DNA from: Neorhizobium tomejilense | Lineage (GTDB): Bacteria; Pseudomonadota; Alphaproteobacteria; Rhizobiales; Rhizobiaceae | Assembly (NCBI GenBank): GCA_002968845.1 | Contig: PVBG01000011.1 | Coordinates: forward strand, 62,001-126,000 | DNA length: 64,000 bases | Direction: 5' to 3' | Shown here: one piece after another, positions 38,790 through 47,213 of the stretch | Position numbering within the stretch: the stretch's first letter is position 1 | Layout: each line of letters starts with the position of its first letter | The notes under the pieces: generated by a model | What the model saw: only the letters and a program-made list of their open reading frames with translations | Told to the model about the DNA's origin: nothing | The model's database searches: none | Translations under genes and position numbers: made by a program

Positions 38790-39599
38790 ATGACCTTGCG
38801 CCTGATCTCCCTCAACGCCTGGGGCGGACGAGTCCACGCGCCGCTGATGCAATATCTCAAGGCGGCGGACCCGGATGTGCTCTGCCTGCAGGAAGTTACC
38901 CATGTCGCGTCATATGACGGCGGTTGGCTGACCTTCCGTGAAGGCGATTTTGAGCTGCTCCAGCGTGCCAGCCTGCTGGAGGACGTGACGGAAATCCTAC
39001 CCGCGCACCGCGCGTTTTTCGCCCCTGCCGCGCGTGGCCCCCTTTACGACGGCGATCGCCAAGTGATGTCCGAATGGGGGCTGGCCACCTTTGTCCGACA
39101 GGACCTGTCGGTGATCGGCCAGGTGCAGGGTTTCATCCACGGTGACTTCCCGCTTTCCGGCTTCGGCGACCATCCGCGTCCCCGCAACGCCCAGGCCGTC
39201 CGCATCCACCGCTACGGGATAGGCTCGGCGGTGACCATCGTGCAGATGCACGGGCTGCGGGATCTTGCCGGCAAGGGCGACACGCCGGCCCGGCTGGCCC
39301 AGGCCCATGCTCTCGTCGCGCTGATCGAAAAGGCCTGGCAGCCGGGTGAGCCGCTGGTCGTCTGCGGCGATCTCAATCTTCTGCCCGGCAGCGAGACCTT
39401 CGCCATCCTCGGAAAACTCGGCCTTACCGATCTCGTCACCACCCGCGGCTTCACCGACACCCGCACCTCCTGGTATCCGAAGGACGGCCGTTATGCCGAC
39501 TACCTGCTGGTGACGCCGGATGTGAAGGTCGAGAGTTTCGACGTCGTCGCCGAGCCTGAAGTTTCCGACCACCGCGCGCTTCTTCTGGAAATCGCCTGA
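38790..39599 (+). CDS. Endonuclease/exonuclease/phosphatase family protein
   Basis: 269 residues of the EEP fold: LNAWGGRVH at the N-terminus, metal Glu in DVLCLQEVTH (near 34), CGDLNLLPGS (near 192) and the terminal YADYLLV with VSDHRALLLEI. May be a DNase I-like nuclease or a lipid or sugar phosphatase. No signal peptide. Confidence 0.88.
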   Translation: MTLRLISLNAWGGRVHAPLMQYLKAADPDVLCLQEVTHVASYDGGWLTFREGDFELLQRASLLEDVTEILPAHRAFFAPAARGPLYDGDRQVMSEWGLATFVRQDLSVIGQVQGFIHGDFPLSGFGDHPRPRNAQAVRIHRYGIGSAVTIVQMHGLRDLAGKGDTPARLAQAHALVALIEKAWQPGEPLVVCGDLNLLPGSETFAILGKLGLTDLVTTRGFTDTRTSWYPKDGRYADYLLVTPDVKVESFDVVAEPEVSDHRALLLEIA

Positions 39600-39662
39600 G
39601 CCGCTGTTGCGCTCGCAGCATCAGTCACTATTCTGCCGCCAACAACCCGGGGAGGTCCGCTC

Positions 39663-39971
39663 ATGATCCTGCATTGCGTATTCGTTCGGTTCAAGGCGGC
39701 CATCCAGCAGGCCGACAAGCAGTCGATCTACGATGCGGTCGCCGCGCTTAAAGATGTCACGCCCGGCATCTTCGACGTGAAGTTCGGCCAGAACGTTTCG
39801 CCGGAAGGCCTGAACGGCGGCTTTCTCGACGGTTTCATCGTGACCTTCGAGAACCCCGAGGCCCGCGACGCCTATCTCGTCCATCCGGACCACATAGCTG
39901 TCGGCGACCGGATCATCGGCTCTGCGGACGGCGGGCTGTCGGGGCTTCTGGTTTTCGATATGGCGGTCTGA
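39663..39971 (+). CDS. Dabb family protein (stress-responsive alpha/beta-barrel)
   Basis: 102 residues; MILHCVFVRFK at the start, a central PGIFDVKFGQNVSPEG and FDGFIVTFENPEARDAYLVHPDH give the dimeric alpha/beta barrel signature. Function unknown; related proteins are small stress-linked or degradative helpers. GGGGAGG precedes the ATG. Confidence 0.88.
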   Translation: MILHCVFVRFKAAIQQADKQSIYDAVAALKDVTPGIFDVKFGQNVSPEGLNGGFLDGFIVTFENPEARDAYLVHPDHIAVGDRIIGSADGGLSGLLVFDMAV

Positions 39972-40014
39972 GGAAAGGGCCGCGGGCGTTTGCCCGCAGC
40001 CTACTATCGCGGGG

Positions 40015-40914
40015 TCAGCTCGACTTCGCCATCGCCGCGGCGATCTGATCGACATTGTAGCGGAACATCTTTTCATAGGTCGGCGCCGGCCCCTTGGCAT
40101 CCGAGAGCGATTCGACATAAAGCTCGCCGCCCGGCTGGGCAGCGGTCGCCTTGGCGATCTGCTTCACAAGCCGCGGATCGTTGGAGTTTTCGAGGAAGTA
40201 GGTTTTTACGCCCTCGGCCTTGATCTGCTGGATCAGCTTGGCGACGTCGGCGGCCGAGGCTTCGGTCTCGGTCGAGAGGCCGAGCGGCGCCAGGAAGCTG
40301 ACATTGTATTCGCGGCCGAAATAACCGAAGGCATCGTGGCTGGTCAGCACCTTGCGGTGGTCGGCCGGCACCGCGTCGAACTTGGAATGCGCATAGGCAT
40401 TCATCGCGTCGAGCTTCTGGAGGTAGGCTTCGGCATTTGCCTTGAAGGCGCCCGCATCGGCCGGATCTGCCTCCGACAGCGCCTTTTCAATATTGGCGAC
40501 CCAGACCTTGACGTTGACCGGGCTGTTCCAGACATGCGGATCGGTCACTGTCTTGCCGTCTTCGTCCATGGTGCGGGTGTTCACCCCTTCAGACACCACG
40601 ACCGGCTTGCCCTTGTAGCCCGAGGCGGTAATCAGCCGGTCCATCCAGCCTTCCAGGCCTTCGCCGCTGACGAAGGCCACCTGCGCCGCCTTGAGGTTCC
40701 GGGCGTCCGTCGGCGATGGCTCGAATTCATGGGGATCGCCATTCGGGCCGACAAGGTTCGTCACCTTCACATGCTTGCCGCCCACCTGGGAGACGACATC
40801 GCCGAGCACCGTGAAGGAGGCGACGACCTTGAGCGTGTCGGCGAAGGCCGGCACGGCGGAAAAGGCCATGAGGGCGGGAACGGCGGCGGAGAGAAGCAGT
40901 CTGCGGGATATCAT
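40015..40914 (-). CDS. Metal (zinc) ABC transporter, substrate-binding protein
   Basis: 299-residue ZnuA/TroA-type cluster A-I binding protein. A signal peptide (about 1-25) precedes TLKVVASFTVLGDVV. Metal ligands are expected in DPHEFEPSPTD (near 61), DPHVWNSP (near 131), a His in LTSHDAFGYFGREY (near 193) and the late Asp in NSNDPRL. The flexible His-rich loop of canonical ZnuA is missing, so a Mn- or mixed Zn-type specificity is possible, but the Zur boxes upstream favour zinc. Confidence 0.87.
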   Translation of the reverse strand: MISRRLLLSAAVPALMAFSAVPAFADTLKVVASFTVLGDVVSQVGGKHVKVTNLVGPNGDPHEFEPSPTDARNLKAAQVAFVSGEGLEGWMDRLITASGYKGKPVVVSEGVNTRTMDEDGKTVTDPHVWNSPVNVKVWVANIEKALSEADPADAGAFKANAEAYLQKLDAMNAYAHSKFDAVPADHRKVLTSHDAFGYFGREYNVSFLAPLGLSTETEASAADVAKLIQQIKAEGVKTYFLENSNDPRLVKQIAKATAAQPGGELYVESLSDAKGPAPTYEKMFRYNVDQIAAAMAKSS

Positions 40915-40943
40915 CGAGGTCTCCTTGAGATTGACCGGTGGTA

Positions 40944-41816
40944 TCAGCCCTTCAGATGTGGGCTGGGAAACAGCCGCCGGGCAAAACCTGACGGTGAGAA
41001 GAGAATGGAAAGGCCGTAGATCACCGCAGCCGTCATGATGATCGTCGGGCCGGAGGCGAGTTCGAGGTGATAGGAGGCGACCAGCCCGACATAGCCGGAG
41101 ACGGCCGCCGTGCCGGCGGCAATAACTATCATCGCGGTCAGGCTGCGGCCCCAGAGCTGCGCTACCGCGGCCGGCAGCATCATCAGCCCGACCGCCATCA
41201 GCGTGCCGAGCGCCTGGAAGCTCGCCACCATGTTGAGCACCACGAGCAGCAGGAACAGCGCGTGATAGACCGGCCCGCGGCCGCCGACGGTGCGCAGGAA
41301 ACCGGGATCGAAACACTCCGCCACCAGCGGCCGGTAGACGATGGCAAGCGTCACCAGCGTCACCGAGGTGATGCCGCCGATGAGGAAGAGAGCGGGTCCG
41401 TCGATGGCGAGAATGGTGCCGAACAGCACATGCAGCAGGTCTATATTGGAGCCGCGCAGCGAGACGATCAGCACGCCGAGAGCAAGCGACGTCAGGTAGA
41501 AGCTGGCAAAACTAGCATCCTCCTGCAGCACGGTGGCCCGGCTGACGATGCCGGAGAGCAGCGCCACGGAAAGACCCGCCACGAGCCCGCCGATCCCCAT
41601 GGCCGTCAGCGACAGCGAGCCGGCGACGAGATAACCGATCGCCGCACCGGGCAACACCGCATGGCTCATCGCGTCGCCCATCAGGCTCATGCGCCGCAGC
41701 ATCAGGAAGACGCCGATCGGTCCGGAGCCGAGCGCCAGGCAGAGGCAGGCGACCAGCGCCCGGCGCATGAAGCCGTAATCGGCAAACGGCGCGATCAGCA
41801 GATCGTAGGCGCTCAT
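40944..41816 (-). CDS. Metal ABC transporter, permease
   Basis: 290 residues with about eight membrane helices of the ABC-3 family (ZnuB/TroC). The conserved MRRMSLMGDAMSHAVLPGAAIGYL-like segment is represented by LMGDAMSHAVLPG (near 45) and LVVLNMVASFQALGTLMAVGL (near 195). ATG 41816 overlaps the ATPase stop (ATGA). Imports the metal delivered by the binding protein. Confidence 0.92.
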   Translation of the reverse strand: MSAYDLLIAPFADYGFMRRALVACLCLALGSGPIGVFLMLRRMSLMGDAMSHAVLPGAAIGYLVAGSLSLTAMGIGGLVAGLSVALLSGIVSRATVLQEDASFASFYLTSLALGVLIVSLRGSNIDLLHVLFGTILAIDGPALFLIGGITSVTLVTLAIVYRPLVAECFDPGFLRTVGGRGPVYHALFLLLVVLNMVASFQALGTLMAVGLMMLPAAVAQLWGRSLTAMIVIAAGTAAVSGYVGLVASYHLELASGPTIIMTAAVIYGLSILFSPSGFARRLFPSPHLKG

Positions 41817-42580
41817 GCGACAACCCCGTTGCTCGGGGCCTTTCCGCTTGGGCTCTCGCAAATCCCTGCGCCGTCGTCCCACCGCTCCGCCATCATCCGC
41901 GCCTTGAGCAGATTGCCGGCCGACATCACCTCCGCCGTCGGCCCCCAGGCGATGCATTCGCGGGCCAGAAGCAGGGTCTCGGGAAAGTGCGTCCGCACCT
42001 GTTCGAGGTCGTGCAGCACGGCGATCACGGTGCGGCCCTCGCCATGCCACTGCGCGACGATGTCGAGCAGGTCCTGTGTCGTGCGCGCGTCGATTGCGGT
42101 AAATGGCTCGTCGAGCAGGATGACTTTCGCATCCTGAAGCAGGAGGCGTGCAAACAGCACCCGCTGGAACTGGCCGGCCGAAAGCGAGCCGATCGGCCGC
42201 CGTTCGAACCCGCCGAGGCCGACGGCGGCGAGCGTCGCGGCCGCTTGGGCGTGTTCCTTCGCTCCGTTCGCCCCGAAGGCTCCCGTATGCCGCCACGCGC
42301 CGAGCAGGACCGTATCGAGGACGGAGATCGGGAAACGCCGGTTGATGTCCGCCGCTTGCGGCAGATAGCCGAAATCGCTGCGGACGAGGTGATGCTGCAG
42401 CCGCCCTTCCGCGGGCCTCAATTCGCCCATGATCGCCTTCATCAGCGTCGATTTGCCGGCGCCGTTCGGCCCGGCAATCGCGGTCAGGCTGCCGGCCCGG
42501 AAGAAACCCGAGACGTGATGGACGGCGGGATGACGGTCGTAGGTGACCGTGAGGTTATCGAGCGTGAGGAGGGCGTTCAC
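41813..42580 (-). CDS. Metal ABC transporter, ATP-binding protein
   Basis: 255-residue ATPase (ZnuC type): Walker A GPNGAGKST (near 37), signature LSAGQFQRVLFARLLL (near 138), Walker B VILLDEPFTAID and H-loop LHDLEQV. The start is GTG (42578-42580), which overlaps the stop of the small membrane ORF upstream. SAGQ replaces the usual SGGQ, as in many ZnuC proteins. Confidence 0.92.
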   Translation of the reverse strand: MNALLTLDNLTVTYDRHPAVHHVSGFFRAGSLTAIAGPNGAGKSTLMKAIMGELRPAEGRLQHHLVRSDFGYLPQAADINRRFPISVLDTVLLGAWRHTGAFGANGAKEHAQAAATLAAVGLGGFERRPIGSLSAGQFQRVLFARLLLQDAKVILLDEPFTAIDARTTQDLLDIVAQWHGEGRTVIAVLHDLEQVRTHFPETLLLARECIAWGPTAEVMSAGNLLKARMMAERWDDGAGICESPSGKAPSNGVVA

Positions 42581-42711
42581 GGAAGCATCGCCGCCCAGGC
42601 GATCGCCAACCAGAGAAGGCCAAGGAGCAGCGCGACGTAGACGAGGCGGCCAAGGGCCGAACTGCCGATCAGGCTGGAGGAGTGAGGAAGTCGTGCCATC
42701 GCAATCGCCAT
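42577..42711 (-). CDS. Candidate small membrane peptide at head of the Zur-controlled operon
   Basis: 44-residue frame starting at ATG 42711, two bases from the first Zur box. It has a basic Arg-containing N-terminus and a single hydrophobic helix (about 23-40, LVYVALLLGLLWLAIAWA). Its TGA overlaps the GTG start of the metal ABC ATPase (GTGA), which has no clear Shine-Dalgarno of its own. No ribosome-binding site precedes the ATG, so a leaderless message or the internal ATG (42699) is possible. No family recognised. Confidence 0.5.
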   Translation of the reverse strand: MAIAMARLPHSSSLIGSSALGRLVYVALLLGLLWLAIAWAAMLP

Positions 42712-42713
42712 TT

Positions 42714-42744
42714 ATGTTATAACATTACAGTTATGTTATAACAA
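42714..42744. promoter_or_regulatory. Tandem Zur-type operators
   Basis: ATGTTATAACAT at 42714-42725 is a perfect palindrome; ATGTTATAACAA at 42733-42744 repeats it 19 bp away. Both match the alphaproteobacterial Zur box core (TGTTATAACA). They stand directly upstream of the small ORF and the metal ABC operon on the minus strand, indicating repression when zinc is plentiful. Confidence 0.82.
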
Positions 42745-42873
42745 ATGCGGCGGAAAGAGGGCGGGTGTCTATATTCAGTGATCGCCGGAGGGGGGCCCGG
42801 CAAAGCGTTCCGTCGCCGTGCAGGCCCCCACACCGCCGGATAGACGCGGTGTCGTCGGTTGCGATTGAGAATG

Positions 42874-43155
42874 TCAGCGGTTCTGTTGGTTCAACCCCGG
42901 TAGCGCGTTCTGATCGGAAGGTCTTGCGGGAGCTTCATATTGGCTGCCTTGCGCATCCGATGGTTTGGACGGTGCGGTCTCGGTCTGGCTGGAAACCAGA
43001 TATCCCAGCCCCACGGCCCCGATCGCGACGATGAATGCGCCGGCGATCGCGCCGATCCCCCTGGCCGGATTCTGCTTGATGATCCCGAAGGCGAGGGCCA
43101 GTCCCAGAATTGCCGCGCCGCCCGCAACGACGAATAACCACATGGCGTTTTCCAT
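42874..43155 (-). CDS. Hypothetical membrane protein
   Basis: 93 residues: two hydrophobic helices (about 5-25 and 34-53) then a polar Ser/Gln/Pro-rich tail. No family recognised. The stop is well before the metal-transporter promoter region on the opposite side. The peroxiredoxin terminator lies upstream, so it is an independent transcript. Confidence 0.65.
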   Translation of the reverse strand: MENAMWLFVVAGGAAILGLALAFGIIKQNPARGIGAIAGAFIVAIGAVGLGYLVSSQTETAPSKPSDAQGSQYEAPARPSDQNALPGLNQQNR

Positions 43156-43224
43156 TGCGATATCCTCTCGATGTTATTCGAGAGCGTAACCGGAAGAGCT
43201 GCTCGAAGTTCCGAACTTTGCCGC

Positions 43225-43254
43225 AAACAAAAAGGACGCCCGCAGGCGTCCTTT
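43225..43254 (-). terminator. Rho-independent terminator of the peroxiredoxin gene
   Basis: On the minus strand AAAGGACGCC and GGCGTCCTTT (43254-43245 and 43240-43231, loop TGCG) pair perfectly over 10 bp and continue into TTTTTG, the classic form. It lies 20 nt after the peroxiredoxin stop. Confidence 0.88.
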
Positions 43255-43274
43255 GGAAGCAAAATCAATGGCGC

Positions 43275-43760
43275 TCAGAGCTGTTCCAGCATCGCGGCGG
43301 CGCCGGAGACGGTGGCCTGGCCGGGGCTTTCTTCGACGTTGAGCGATTTGACGACGCCGTTTTCGACCAGCATCGAATAACGCTTCGAACGCACGCCGAG
43401 ACCGCCGGCGGAAAGGTCGGCGTCGAGGCCGAGCGCCTTGGTGAAGGCGCCGTCCCAGTCGGCCAGGAAGTGGATCTTGCCGAGGCCGCCGGTCTGGGTC
43501 GCCCAGGCGCCCATCACGTGCCAGTCGTTGACGGCGAGGACGGCAATGTCGTCGACCCCCTTGGAGAGGATCGCGTCGCGGTTTTCGAGATAGCCGGGCA
43601 GGTGGTTCAGCGTGCAGGTGGGCGTAAAGGCGCCGGGCACGGCGAAGACAACCACCTTCTTGCCGTCGAACAGCTGTTCGGTGGTGATCTCCACCGGACC
43701 GTCCGCGGTCTTTTCCTTGAATTTGGCTGGGGGAAGTTTGTCGCCGATGGCAATCGTCAT
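43275..43760 (-). CDS. Peroxiredoxin, Prx5 (1-Cys) type
   Basis: 161 residues; reduces hydroperoxides. The peroxidatic Cys is in PGAFTPTCTLNHLPGY (near residue 49). It is the only Cys, so no resolving Cys is available and the partner thiol must come from elsewhere (glutaredoxin or glutathione). Good match to the Prx5/AhpC-TSA subfamily without an extra glutaredoxin domain. Confidence 0.92.
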   Translation of the reverse strand: MTIAIGDKLPPAKFKEKTADGPVEITTEQLFDGKKVVVFAVPGAFTPTCTLNHLPGYLENRDAILSKGVDDIAVLAVNDWHVMGAWATQTGGLGKIHFLADWDGAFTKALGLDADLSAGGLGVRSKRYSMLVENGVVKSLNVEESPGQATVSGAAAMLEQL

Positions 43761-43899
43761 GGGGCTCTCCTCGGTTGGGCGAGCGCCTGTTTCAGGCCCG
43801 CCATTCGCGGCGCACTATAGAGCGCACTTTCGTCAAGACAAGGGAAAGGCCGTAATGCAACAGGCCGCCGGGGGCAGGTCCGATCAACAGGACGTGACG

Positions 43900-44757
43900 T
43901 CACTCGAAGGCGAGCGAGGTTTCCATGGCGCGGTTGCCGGCGATCACCAGAATGCCCCAGCGCTTGCCCTTGATGTCGTAATTCTTCGGCAATTTGCCGA
44001 CCGGCATGTCGAGCGCGTAGGCGTCGCCGTCGCGCCGGCCGTTGACGCCGTCGAAGAGCACGTGGCCCTGCGGACCGGTGACTATCACCTGCGGCGGTGC
44101 CGAGGCCTCTGGCGGCAGTTTCAGCTTCAGGGCCAGCTTGTCGCGCCCCTGCGTCATCGCGTAATAGGTGACGGCGAAATCGTCCGAAGGCGGTTCCGGG
44201 AGCTTCGAGGCCGCGGCGCTGAGGATCATCGCCTCTTCGACGGGCGTGCCCTTGTTGGCACCGAGCTGCAGCGAGAATTCCGCCTGGAACGGAATGCAGA
44301 TATTGCGGCAAAGGCCGACGAAGGCGGAAGCGCCGAGGTTCAGCGGCTTGCCGGGATCCTCCATCTTCAGCTCGAAGGGCAGGGTGACCGCATGGTCGTA
44401 GCCGATATCGCGCAGCTTGCCGTTGTCGATCCGCTTCGGCACGGGATAACTCATGCTGTTCAGCGTCACGCCGCTTGCCTTGGAAAACATCATCTGCGGC
44501 GGAATGCCGGCATCGCCCGGCTCCTTCCAGTAGGTGATCCAGCCGGCCTTCGGTTCGATCTGCAGCGCGCCACGCACCGTGCCGTCCGGCTCGGGCGGCA
44601 TCGCCACCACCCGCATCCGGCCGCCCTCGTTGCTCGCCCAAGGCGTGGTCTCGGCGCAGCTCATCGTGGCAATGCCCAGGACTGCGCCTGCAGTGATGCA
44701 GGCGGCGAGCGCTGTTGGCGCGCGTGACGGAATGCTGCTCGGCAAAATTCTCTTCAT
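43900..44757 (-). CDS. DsbD N-terminal-domain-like periplasmic protein
   Basis: 285 residues. Signal sequence about 1-35 (ending SCAE). The soluble part resembles the alpha domain of DsbD, the immunoglobulin-like thiol relay, with GLCRNICIPF (near 150) carrying the two Cys. The membrane and thioredoxin domains of full DsbD are absent. It probably takes part in periplasmic thiol reduction or cytochrome maturation. It diverges from yqgE; start at MKRIL 44757. Confidence 0.78.
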   Translation of the reverse strand: MKRILPSSIPSRAPTALAACITAGAVLGIATMSCAETTPWASNEGGRMRVVAMPPEPDGTVRGALQIEPKAGWITYWKEPGDAGIPPQMMFSKASGVTLNSMSYPVPKRIDNGKLRDIGYDHAVTLPFELKMEDPGKPLNLGASAFVGLCRNICIPFQAEFSLQLGANKGTPVEEAMILSAAASKLPEPPSDDFAVTYYAMTQGRDKLALKLKLPPEASAPPQVIVTGPQGHVLFDGVNGRRDGDAYALDMPVGKLPKNYDIKGKRWGILVIAGNRAMETSLAFE

Positions 44758-44919
44758 CGACCAAGCGTTTAACCGATTGGCCTTGCCCGAACCAGTCACG
44801 AGCCCACGCAAACTGATCATTTTCGGTTGATTGATCGGGGCGACTGCCCCATCTTGATGGAATTGCAATTGACGCTCTCCTGCCCGTTTGGCCGGGCCGG
44901 AAGGCAGGCTGGAGGCATC

Positions 44920-45525
44920 ATGTCTTTCTCGACCCTCGAGGACAAGAGCGAACGGGGCTTCCTGGACGGACAGTTCCTGATTGCCATGCCGGGCATGCAG
45001 GACAGCAATTTCACGCGCGCCGTCGTTTATGTCTGTGCCCATTCGCCGGCTGGCGCGATGGGCTTCATCATCAACCGCGCGCAGCAGATTTCGTTCACGG
45101 ACGTTCTCCTTCACCTGAAGATCATGGATCAGGCCGATGCGATCATGCTGCCGGTGCAGACCCGTGATCTGCCGATCCTTTCCGGCGGTCCGGTCGAGAC
45201 CGGCCGCGGTTTCGTGCTGCATTCGGACGATTTCGTCAGCGAGTCCTCCATTCCCGTGAGTGACGACATCTCGCTGACCGCAACGCTCGATATCATCCGC
45301 GCCATCTGCGACGGGCGGGGACCGGCGCGTGCCACGATGCTGCTCGGTTACGCCGGCTGGGGTGCCGGCCAGCTGGAAATCGAGATCGCCAACAACGGCT
45401 GGCTGAACTGTCCTGCCAGCGACGCGCTGATTTTCGACCGCGCGCTGGAAGGCAAGTACGAACGCGCCCTGGCGCTCCTCGGCGTCAGTCCGGAAATGCT
45501 CTCCAGCGAAGCCGGCCACGCCTGA
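44920..45525 (+). CDS. YqgE/AlgH family protein (UPF0301)
   Basis: 201 residues. The family core [20 protein letters not shown] (residues 16-35) and GAMGFIINR, then LSGGPVE (near 86) and [11 protein letters not shown] (near 147) are intact. Function unknown; cytoplasmic. GGAGG at 44911-44915 fixes ATG 44920; the longer in-frame extension is not conserved. Confidence 0.93.
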   Translation: MSFSTLEDKSERGFLDGQFLIAMPGMQDSNFTRAVVYVCAHSPAGAMGFIINRAQQISFTDVLLHLKIMDQADAIMLPVQTRDLPILSGGPVETGRGFVLHSDDFVSESSIPVSDDISLTATLDIIRAICDGRGPARATMLLGYAGWGAGQLEIEIANNGWLNCPASDALIFDRALEGKYERALALLGVSPEMLSSEAGHA

Positions 45526-45618
45526 TCGTCCAATTTCGAAAGATTTCCGGAACGAAGCCTGCAGCCCGGAGTTCTTTTCCCAGCAGGACGATGGGCGTCC
45601 TCACCGAGGAGAAGCACG

Positions 45619-45810
45619 ATGGGCAGCACCAGTGACAAGATGGCCGGCAAGGCCAACGAAATGGCCGGCAAAGTCAAGCAGGCGGCCGGCGACATGACCG
45701 ACAATCCGAAGCTCAAGGCAAAGGGTGCGGGCCAGGAAGCCAAGGGCCATGCGCAGCAGGCCAAGGGCAAGGTCAAGGATGCGGCGAAGGGTGTTGTCGA
45801 CCGCATGTAA
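45619..45810 (+). CDS. CsbD-family stress protein
   Basis: 63 residues, highly charged and Lys/Ala-rich, with two copies of a DKMAGKANEMAGKVKQAAGD-like helix. Matches CsbD, a small protein of unknown function induced in stationary phase or osmotic stress. GAGGAGAAG precedes ATG and an intrinsic terminator follows 28 nt after the stop, so it is a single-gene unit. Confidence 0.92.
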   Translation: MGSTSDKMAGKANEMAGKVKQAAGDMTDNPKLKAKGAGQEAKGHAQQAKGKVKDAAKGVVDRM

Positions 45811-45838
45811 CGGTTACTCTACAAGCTTAGAATGCGAA

Positions 45839-45870
45839 CCTGTTCCGGCTCCGGCCGGAGCAGGTTTTCT
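45839..45870 (+). terminator. Rho-independent terminator after csbD-like gene
   Basis: CCTGTTCCGGC and GCCGGAGCAGG (45839-45849 and 45854-45864) pair over 11 bp with one G-T wobble, loop TCCG, followed by TTTTCT. Confidence 0.8.
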
Positions 45871-45902
45871 GTATCCGCCCATTTGAAACCGACGGACGTT
45901 CC

Positions 45903-46967
45903 ATGCGCCTCTACGACTGCGATCATTGCGGCCAGACCATCCACTTCGACAATCGCTCCTGTGTGAACTGCGGCCACCGGCTGGCCTTCGTCCCGGAGCA
46001 CCTGGCCATGCATGCGCTTGCGCAGGATGAAGAGGAGGGGGCATGGCATCTCGTCGCCCGGCCGGACTACAAGGTGCGCCACTGTGCCAATGCCGCGATG
46101 GATATCTGCAACTGGACCGTCAGCGCTGACGATCCGCATCCCTTCTGCCCTGCCTGCCGGCATAATCGCCTGGTTCCGGATGCCTCGACCGAGGTCGGCC
46201 TCAGCCAGTGGCGGCGCATCAGCCAGGCGCAGCGGCATCTCTTCTACTCGTTGATGCGCTGGAACCTGCCGCACACCAATCGCGACGAGGATCCGCAGGG
46301 CGGTCTCGTTTTCGATTTCCTGATTGACGAGGTTCAGCCGGACGGCACCATCGTACCGGCCATGACCGGCCACGAGGACGGCCTGATCGCGATCCGCGCC
46401 GCCGAGGCCGACGATGCGACCCGCGAGCAGGTGCGCGTCTCGATGAACGAGCCCTACCGCACCATGCTCGGCCATTTTCGCCATGAGACAGGTCACTATA
46501 TCTGGGACAAGCTGGTGCGCGACGGCGGCAGGCTGGAGGAGTTCCGCGCCATCTTCGGCGACGAGACTATCGATTACGGCGCGGCGCTGCAGAGAAATTA
46601 CGAGCTGGGCCCGCCGCCCGGCTGGCAGGATTTCTACATCAGCACCTATGCCAGCACCCATCCTTGGGAAGATTTCGCCGAGTGCTTCGCCCACTACCTG
46701 CATATTGTCGATACGTTGGAGACAGCCCGTGCCTATGGCATGGTGATCGAGCCGCGTGGCCATGCCGAAATGGCGGCGGAAGTGGCTTTCAACCCTTATG
46801 CGGCACGTGATGCGGAACAGCTCGTCTCAGCCTGGGTGCCGTTCAGCATGGCGCTCAACAGCATCCATCGCTCGATGGGCCAGCCGGATCTCTATCCCTT
46901 CGTCCTCTCGCAGGCCGTCATGGTCAAGCTGGAATATATTCACCGGCTTATCCAGGCGCAGAGGTGA
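45903..46967 (+). CDS. Zinc-ribbon putative metallopeptidase
   Basis: 354 residues. The N-terminal 25 residues hold a CxxC...CxxC zinc ribbon (CDHC and CVNC) and another CPAC near 93. The catalytic HExxH lies in HFRHETGHYIWD (near 197). It matches the zinc-ribbon metallopeptidase family of unknown substrate. No signal peptide, so likely cytoplasmic. Starts 33 nt after the csbD terminator, with its own leader. Confidence 0.88.
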   Translation: MRLYDCDHCGQTIHFDNRSCVNCGHRLAFVPEHLAMHALAQDEEEGAWHLVARPDYKVRHCANAAMDICNWTVSADDPHPFCPACRHNRLVPDASTEVGLSQWRRISQAQRHLFYSLMRWNLPHTNRDEDPQGGLVFDFLIDEVQPDGTIVPAMTGHEDGLIAIRAAEADDATREQVRVSMNEPYRTMLGHFRHETGHYIWDKLVRDGGRLEEFRAIFGDETIDYGAALQRNYELGPPPGWQDFYISTYASTHPWEDFAECFAHYLHIVDTLETARAYGMVIEPRGHAEMAAEVAFNPYAARDAEQLVSAWVPFSMALNSIHRSMGQPDLYPFVLSQAVMVKLEYIHRLIQAQR

Positions 46968-46980
46968 TAGCCCCGCCCCA

Positions 46981-47017
46981 AAAAGAAAACCCGCCTTTCG
47001 GTGGATCGAAAGGCGGG
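46981..47017 (-). terminator. Strong intrinsic terminator of the candidate sRNA
   Basis: Perfect 11-bp stem (46990-47000 and 47007-47017) with a 6-nt loop and, on the minus strand, nine T in ten bases. On the plus strand the tail is AAGTAG, so it works mainly leftward. Confidence 0.88.
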
Positions 47018-47047
47018 AAGTAGTTTATGGGGCGCATTCAGAGACCC
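46981..47047 (-). ncRNA. Candidate small RNA (about 67 nt)
   Basis: Read on the minus strand, a promoter with TTGACG (-35) and CCTAAT (-10, 17-nt spacer) predicts a start near 47047 (GGGGTCTCTG). The product ends in an 11-bp hairpin CCCGCCTTTCG/CGAAAGGCGGG with loop ATCCAC and a TTTTCTTTTT tract. A 5' GGGG...CCCC pairing and an unpaired ATAAACTACTT segment lie before the terminator. The short size and architecture are those of a rhizobial trans-acting sRNA; I cannot name a family. The alternative is only a 3' terminator for the acyl-CoA dehydrogenase transcript. Confidence 0.6.
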
Positions 47048-47053
47048 CTGGGA

Positions 47054-47082
47054 ATTAGGGGGCAAGATCACGATTTCGTCAA
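47054..47082 (-). promoter_or_regulatory. Candidate sigma-70 promoter for the sRNA
   Basis: Minus strand TTGACG at 47082-47077 and CCTAAT at 47059-47054 are 17 nt apart, five of six and four of six matches to consensus. They lie in an A/T-richer non-coding stretch of about 170 bp (47048-47213) that otherwise shows no gene. Confidence 0.55.
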
Positions 47083-47213
47083 CTCCAAAACATGCATTAT
47101 CATATTTTAACAGGCGCTACTTTACGTTGAACTTGCCCTTTTTATCGTGCATTCAGGAGTAAAAATGCAGCCTATGCTGGTTTTTATGCGTCGCCACCTC
47201 AAGCTTTTGTTTC

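Noticed and set aside
42745..42873. Short plus-strand frame after the Zur boxes (from 42765)
   Set aside because: Arg/Pro-rich composition, no ribosome-binding site, overlaps the opposite-strand membrane gene; read as non-coding.
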